Below, in pieces: positions 35,001 to 44,000 of a stretch of 64,000 nt of DNA. The notes beneath the pieces are model-generated. The model was not told where the DNA came from. It worked only from the letters and a program-made list of their open reading frames with translations, and made no database searches. Source of the DNA: a virus; IMG/VR virus record IMGVR_UViG_3300025840_003418, positions 62,001 through 126,000 of that record, one strand, 5' to 3'. The translations under genes were made by a program, and so were the position numbers. Position 1 is the first letter of the stretch; each line of letters begins with the position of its first letter.

Positions 35001-38000
35001 TATCATAGTTTGATCCATTGTTAGTAAGATTTACACGGGTTATTTGTCCTAGATTATTAATTTCTATTTCAAAATTAGCATCTTGTCCTATGCCGTTTAT
35101 TGTATAAGTAGGAGGCACTTTATATCCTCTACCAGGATCTAATATCTGTACGTTAGTTATTTTACCGTTGGTTATAACTGGTTTTAAAATTGGTGTTTTT
35201 ATTTTCGAGTTAATAGAAGTAAGTTCAGTTTCATTATTAAATGTAACATCAAATAATCCAGAATTAATAGTAGGTAATTCGTCAACTAAATTTAAACGTT
35301 GCATATCAATATTGTCAACTATATTATTGTTTTCTAGAACTATATTAACCCTATCAACAAGATTTTTTAAAGCCTCTACTCTATTTTTAAACATGCCTTG
35401 ACGTGGATTATTTTGTATACCGTATCTGTTTTTCTCTAATAGTGCAGGATCGGGTATAGTCCTATCTGATTTATCAAAACCAATTAGACTATCAAACCAT
35501 TTTGTTTCGATAATTGGATGCGGTGCACTATTTTTTAAACCATCTGAAAGAATTTGATAAACATCATGTTCATTTTGATTACGATTATCCTGTATGTGAT
35601 ACCTAATATTTAAAACTATATCATCATTTGTAATTAAACTATCGCAATTATTTAAAGATATACCATTAGAACTTAAGAAACTTATAAATCTATATCCCTG
35701 CTCTCTCGGTGTTGCAATTAATCTTGCAATATCTAAAGCGGAAATTGTTCTGTTAGTATCTGTTTTAGGAACACTATTTTTATTGCGCACCCAGTAGTAG
35801 TAAATTTCACTAAATGTCTGACTGTCATTGTCGTATATAAAGCGTTTACTAAACTGTGTATCGCCGTATAATGTTGTTCCAGAAATGCCGAGTGTCGAAC
35901 CTTCTGGTAAATTTGATAATTCGTCCCATGTGCTAGGCAAATAAACAGATTCTACCCATTCATAAACATCTACTGATGCGTCAGGCTGTAATTCATTCCA
36001 ATTATCTTTTTGGTATTGTATAGACTTTTGATATGGATATGTAAATTTACATTTAGATATATCCCACCAAATTTTTCCAACATGGTCATCTGACCAAAAT
36101 ACTGTATCAGCAGCATCACCGACATTATACGATGCAGGATCATAAGGTGTTTTATAAGTAATATTCTTTTCTGCAGGTCCTGCAATCTTTCCTTGTATTG
36201 GATCAATAAAGTCTAGGTAAGAAACAATTTCATCACGGGTTTTATTATACAAAAATGCACTCTTAATTTTTTTAATATCTACAGGATCTGATATTTGTCT
36301 AGTTACTGTCCAAGTCTTTGCATCGTAGGTTTTCCTATAATTAAAAAACTCACCTTGATACTGATTATTATCTTGAGCCGATGCACCAATATACAAATGA
36401 TTTCCATTAATCTTTACATTTTGTTCAGCATTATCGTCGATTACTCCGTAGGTAATTCTTTCTGCAAAAATTAAGTTATTGTTAACTTCTTCATAATAAT
36501 ATACTACTCCTTGATCGTAAACTTCAGGAGTAAATATTCCGTTTACTATAAAATCAGTACTATCGTCAATAAACACCCTAGCATCTAAACTACCAATGGC
36601 TAAATTTTCTTCGCCAAAGGACAAAGTATATCCAAACTTTTTGGTTGTAAACACAGACGGTGGTGTAATAATTTGTGGATTGTTTACATCAAACTGTCCG
36701 CTAACAAAATTATATATGTGTACTGAACCAATTCCATCTAAAGTTCTCGAGACTGCTAATTTATTCCCTTGTGGATTTAATTTAAAACTAGTTGCAAACC
36801 CTACATTGCCATCGGTATCATCTATAGTTTGTTGATATCTATACCTTCCATTATCAAGCACATAAACTACCAACGCAATAGAATTTCCTGTTTGTGAAAT
36901 TTTTGTTATTAAAATATTTGCATTTTCACTAACAATAAAGTCATCACTAAACAATACTATATCAGTGTTATCAAACTGCGCATCGCCAGTTATTAGACTT
37001 GACGTTATCCAAGGAATATATCCAATATATTCCACGTTGTTATCAACTGCTGTCCAACTTGCATCAGTTGAAAGATCTCCGATAGTTGCCGAGGTAATTA
37101 TATTTGTTTTTGCTTTATATAATCCATTGTTATACAGTACAACACTTCCTTTTCCATATTCTGAATTTATTGCGATAGTACCTCGGTATTTTTCATCAGT
37201 AGTTCTCCTCCAACTAATATCTTCCCAACTATTGCTATCATCAATGTCATTATCAGAAGTTAATGTTGTTCTTGCTCTATAATATCTTCCTTCGTTGCTT
37301 ACTGTTTCACCTATGACATAATTTTCATTAGAATTATATTTTCCTCTATAATTCGTTACATCTATAGGTCCATGTTCAAAGAAAGTTATTATTCCTGAAT
37401 TTTCTTCTGTGCCCGAACCTTTACTCGAAACACACAACTTATAACCATTATTAGAATTTAATATTTTAACCTTTTTACCAAAATTTTCATTTAATACGTT
37501 AAAGTTAAATTCACTTACTAAAACTTGATTAAGAACATAATTATTGATGCCTGACTTACTATAGATAGCCACGGCTCCTACACCATTTAAACTAGGATTA
37601 CCTGCTTCGTTTGTTTCAATATGATAGATTTGAGACCAGTCTAAGTTTAAAGAACTCGGAGCGCTTGCAGTAATTTCTGAAGCAAGTGTCTGAGTAAGTA
37701 CAGTATAAAAATAATATTCTTGATCAAAAATTTCGCTATATTGAGAATAAGCAAAATCATTATCAGCTTCGAATACTAAAAACTTTCCGGCATCGCCTGA
37801 TGGTACAACAGTGTCTGCATTAAAATCGTTTATTTCACCTATAAGCCTGTTTACTTCTCTTACTGTGCCGTCAGTTGTTGTACCTGCTAGTCTAAGTATT
37901 TGAACTTGTGCAATATTTGGCTCTAAGTCCCACAATCCACTATTAATTTTAATATATACTCTTACCTTTTGAAAGTCAACACCTGTATTTCTTTTTATAT

Positions 38001-41000
38001 AGACAATAGTAGCTTCATGATCTGTTGGTGTTGGATTTGTGCTAGGTTGACCATTTATGTCTAGTGGTCGTTGCACATCTTGTATTACATCACCAACCTT
38101 TAAACCGTATATTGTTCCTTCAAAATTAGTGTATCCAGAAAAATCAATATCAATGTACCCATCCCATACATCATATACAGTTTGAGTTTTATTAGTAATA
38201 GCATGTGTAATTCCGCTTGCAGATACATCAATAGCATTTTCATAATTATACATATAAAATTCGTATGACGGATTTGAACTACTACCGATACCTACTAGAT
38301 TACTACTTACACTGTTTGACAAATTAGTAGGTACTCGTACAATCCATTTATCTGATAAAACTATTCCGTTATCAGGATCGTTGTATGTTAATTGATCAAT
38401 TATATTAACTCTATCTCTAGCTAGATTAACTTCTCCTATACTGTTTACTGTATCTAAGACATTAACATAGTCAATTCTTGTCTGAGTACCTGCATTGTAA
38501 TTACTTGCTTCTAATACATCAAGATATACTAATCCTTTTCCAGTTTCAAACGGAGTATTAGTAGAAGTGTATACTGGCGAGTCAATTAACCATAAGCCAA
38601 ATTCTTCAGAAGTTTCACCTAACGTAACTTCAGTATATGTACCAATCGGTGCAGTTAGATCGTTTGCAAAATCATATAAATTTAAAAAATCAGTAGTATC
38701 AAAAGTTCCCTTTTCGTCTTTTAAATAAATCATAAGATCAGTTGACGTTGCTTTAACTTTTGCTACAGTTGCAGATCCAGTACTAGATTGTACTATATCA
38801 CCAGTATCAACTGTTCTTAAATAATCATTAATTATTATAATTCTAGTAATTTTTTCTTGTATGCGATGCCATCCAGAAACAAAGTCTGTAGATATACCAA
38901 ATGTACTTAATGTATCATTCCATGGTTTATATACTGAAGTTAGTGAACCGTTAACGTATGATAATTCATTCCATTTTAGTCTTATATAGTCTCCAGTTGT
39001 GGTGGCAATATGCTGAGCAAGAGGAGCTCTTACAAGAATATGATCATTACCGGACGTTGAGCCTAGTCCAGGATATGCTTGAGAAAGTAACGTTAAGTTT
39101 GTACTATCTTGATCTATTCTAGATTCTATGTTAATATAACTATCATATGTTTCAAAAGTCTGTGTTGTTCCTTCTTGTACAATATTTCTATTTGCACGCC
39201 ATAACGACTCTTTATATTTTACAATATCTCTTTTAGAATACAATACATTAGATACATAGTCGCCTTTATATTTTGTTTTAATTTGACTAGCCCCAGGAAT
39301 ACCTATTGCTAAAAATTCTCCATCATCACTAACAGATACAGACTTACCGTATTTGGCATTTTCTGTACTAAAAGGCAATTCTAAACTTGTAAAAGTTTGT
39401 ACAAATTCATGTGCAGTATCTTCTCTATTTCGTGTATAGTAAAATACTTTACCATTACCGCTTTCAGGCGATGACAAAAATAAATCTTTATTATTGCTAC
39501 TTATAGCAAAGTCACTTGCATAGTCTGTAAAAACTTCTAAGTTAGTGCTGTCTTCAGGATCTTCAGGATTAACAATTGACCCTAACACCTTATAAGATGG
39601 TGTATTTTCTAATACTGCCCAGCGATTTTCTCCTGCATAGTTATCTATCCATACTCGCTGACTTTCAAACTTAGACTCTCTAGCAATAGTATTAAATTCT
39701 TCAAAGTTACTAGCTCTTACTTTTTTAATTGTATAAATGTCAAAGTTTTCTGAATCAAAGTCAATTATGTTGTTGTCTTCAGATACTCTGATAAAAATTT
39801 GATTATCTATGTAACTTATTACTTCATAAAAAGAAAATACATTATAAAGTTGTGCACCTACAATAGCAACGTAGTCTCCTGATTCTAAATTAAATCCTTG
39901 ATTCTCTGTAAGAGTTATAGTTGCATAATATTGATTAGATTCATCAGGAGTTGCAAATACAGAAAGACTAGCGGAGTTAACTTCAAGATCTATAATTTGA
40001 TATACATTCCAGTTATTTGGATTTTCGAATGTAACCCATATGTATTGTTCGATGTTCATTTGATTAATGTCAACATCTTTTAGGTCAGTTATTGCTGCTG
40101 TTTTAAAATCAATATCATCTTCATGAACATAACCACCAGATAAAATATATTCTTTATTAGTAGTAGTTGGGAATGTGTTTACATTAAAATCCTGCGGTTT
40201 ATCTAAAAGATCAAACGGTCTTACTCTGTAAGTTTTGTCAAATGTTTCTTCAGGTAGATATTCTACAAATTCAATCGATTGCGGAGACTCTCTTAAATTG
40301 CTTTGTGTTATAGGTATTTCTATCTGTTTAATATTATCTGTCGAACCGTACTTTCCTACCTGTAGTGCCCATTCTTCGTAAAACTCTAAACCTTGTCCTC
40401 TAATAGAATTAAACAATTTATCAAGAGCATTCATAGTTCCTTTATCTTGGATATAACCTTGATAAAATTTATATTGACTTACATCATCTTGTATAATATT
40501 TGACAAGTATTCTCTTTTTTGGTAGCCAATTAAATGCTGTGCCATCTTTTGTTGTTCTAAATCAAAGTTATCAGTATCGAGATCATAGAAGTCAGCAAAC
40601 TGATTAATTTTGTATTCAAAGTTAGCTATTAGTTTTGATTCAGGTTTTTCATTTAACCTTACCCAATTAGTAAATTCAAAATTATACGACCCTGCTACTT
40701 CATTATTAGCAACATAATAGTACTCTTTGTATTTTACAACACTTCCGATGTTATAGTCTTGCCATCTTGTCCATTCAGTAACGTGAGTATCGTCGTATAT
40801 AAATCCAGGTATATTTAATCCGCCTAACCAGTTGTCACTGCGATAACCTAGAACCTTTAAACGTTCTTGTCTATATCCAGTTCTCGGTTGATAAATTTTA
40901 TCATTAAACACTGTTTCGTTATCAATTATTACAACATGTTCTTTTTGCACTAATGGCAGTGCTAAATTATAAATTCCGCTGTCAGTATTTTTTGTTTTTA

Positions 41001-44000
41001 AACTAAAACTATTGTTGTCTCTTAAAATACTACTAAATTTTTGCCTTAACGGTAAACCTTGTTCTGATAATAACGAATAGTCGTAAAACTCATCATATAT
41101 ATCATCTACTACTGCAAAATCTTTCTTAAATTCTAATGCATATGCTCCCGGGCTTAACGAAAGTATTGTACCAGAAGCCCAGCCTTCAGACGTCCAAATA
41201 ACAAACTCTTGAAGTGCATTATTCCAATTTTCTATAGTATTAAATTTATCATTAAAATAGTCAAAAGTAAACCCTGTTGATTTTAAATATTCTTGATATC
41301 CTAACAAGAAATCACAAACTTCCTGAGTACTTGTAAGTTTTGTGCCGTAGTTTAAATTAGAAATCTTTGTTTCAAACGTGGATTTAATAACTACAGACTT
41401 TCCTCCGTTTACCGGTAGATTGTCTAGTTTAAAATGAACATTAGTATCAAAGACGCTATCACTAGTATAATTAGACGACACTCTATAATATTCGTTTTTA
41501 TACTTGACTACTTGTCCTTTTATATATTTTTTATTTTCAGTCCAATCTGTACTTGGCTCTGGATCACCACCAAATGTAAACTCTCTATCGCCCTGTCTAG
41601 TTAATGGTTTAAAATATTTAAAATTAGGATTATTAAAGTTGTATCCTTTAACAATATATCCATCTGTTGCTTTTTCTATTATTACACCACTATACACAAT
41701 TACATCTATAGGTGAACTAGTATTTAAAAATACATCATAATTTTCTTGGGGAATAAAAATACCCGACGGTTGATCATTTGTAGGTGATTTACTATCTAAT
41801 ATAATGCTTAGTTTGTCTTTGTCTGTAAATCCTGCTAATTTAAATCCTAACTGATTGTTTATATTTTTTAAATCATACTGATAATCATCATACAATGCAT
41901 ATACATTTGATCCGATTAAATTATGCACAAAATTTACAAGTCCACTAGTAAACACACGTGAATTTTGATTTACTGTATTTGGTAATGATAACGATGCTAA
42001 ATTAACTTGTTTTTGAGTACTTAGATATACGTTTTGATTTGCATTATTTTTTACTGTTCTTGATGTATCAAAAGCCATAGACATAAAATGTGCAGGTTTA
42101 TTAAGTAGCATTGCTTTTACTAATGCAAAACAATAAGAACTACTTCTACGCCATGCAGTTTCTACTGGAGAATGATCACCAAATTTGAAAGGTTTGCCTA
42201 AATCTCTAAACACAATATTTTCAATATGACCTGATTCAGCCGGTGACTTTAATTTACCTTGAGAATCTACTGGTACAAAATTAAGTAGTCCGGGTCTAGC
42301 ATATAAAGGATTTATTTTAGTACCATTAGGATCTTTTATAGTGCCTGTTTCTAAATCTTTCCACAATACTATGTTATCAGATGTATAAGGTGATGCACCA
42401 TATTGTGTTTCCCACCATTCTGGCTTAATACTAAATCCTAACATTTCCCACGGATGTGTATGTGGACGGTCAGTGTCATATGCATTTATGTAAACGCCTC
42501 TCCAAAATCCCTCTACCGACTTTCCATTTTGATTTACAGATGTGCTATAATTGTATGTAAACGTATTATCTACATTATAAAAGTCATTTTTAGTATAATC
42601 GGATATATTAGATCCTTGCATCCATTGAATAAAATCTTTTATCAGTATGTCGTTAACTTTATCTGAATTAATATAACTGTTTCTATATGATCCTGATATA
42701 AAATTGTGTATATTAACTAAGGTTTTAGTATAATCGATCTTAATATTATTATAGATACGTTTTTCAAAATCTAATAACAAGTTATCTCTAAAGTCTTTAT
42801 ATGCTCTAATAAAACTACCGTCGTGACCTCTTATTAATGCAATTACAGGATATTCTTCATAATCGGTATTTGGTGCTACGCCCTTTTTAACTAAAGACTT
42901 TGGTGCATAAAAGTATACTGGTAGACCGTTTAACTTTATTGTTTCTACTTCGCCATTGGCATCAGCATCTCTTGCTGTACTTCTATCAATATATAACGGA
43001 TAAAACCATCCTTGTGTAGTATGATTATTTTCTAATTGTCCATAACATGTATAGGCTAAAGTTGTATTAATTTCATCATCATTAACAAATGTATCATCAA
43101 TTGTAATTTCTGGATGATAACGAGGATACATTCCTAATTTTGTAGGTGTTGGCGGAACAAATGCTCCATCAGTATTGTCGTATTCATATATTTCTAATAT
43201 ATCACCTGTTTGCTGAACAGAATCTAGATTAATAAATCCTTCATCTGTAAAATTATAATCGAGATTATAAATTAATTGTTTTCCGTTAAGATAAACATTA
43301 ACTGATTTTTCTGATAGATTCGATAAATTAAATTTCTTAGATAATCCGTAAAACTTATCATCTTTATCAAATATAGTATGTACAATTTTATTTGTTGTAT
43401 TATATCCTAACATGTCTGAGAAATAGAAAGGCTGTGTTTCAGTTTTATCTTTATTAATTTCTTGTAAAACTTTATCTAAATGAAGTTTTGTTTCGCCGTC
43501 AAAGCCTAAATTAGTTGCAGTATTAATAACCTCTCTTTTAAACTTCTCATATTCTTTTGCATTATATTCTATAGCATTAACAATATTAAATTTCTTACTA
43601 GTTAAGTGATATAGCGGTAAATTTAAAGGACCTGTATGTTTAATAAATCTTTTTCCAAATTTATCAATATCTCCTAAATCTCGCAGATTACTGTTACCTG
43701 GAAACACACCGTCAAATTCTTGCAAATCTTCTACCATTGATAAAACTTGATCAGCAACTTCGCCAAATGTAAAACTTGTAATTTCTTCATTTAACGGATT
43801 TTTTTCTAAATTTAAAGGTATTTCATAAAATCCATTGTCATTTTTATCAGCAGCAGAAGTAGTCTTTATTACAACACTGTCATTTTCGTTTAAGTCGTTA
43901 GTAAATATTACCGTTGCTTTAGAATCCTGTCTATAAATTGTATAATCGGTAATTTCTTTTTGTATATTATTATTAACAAATACACTTACAACTAAATCAT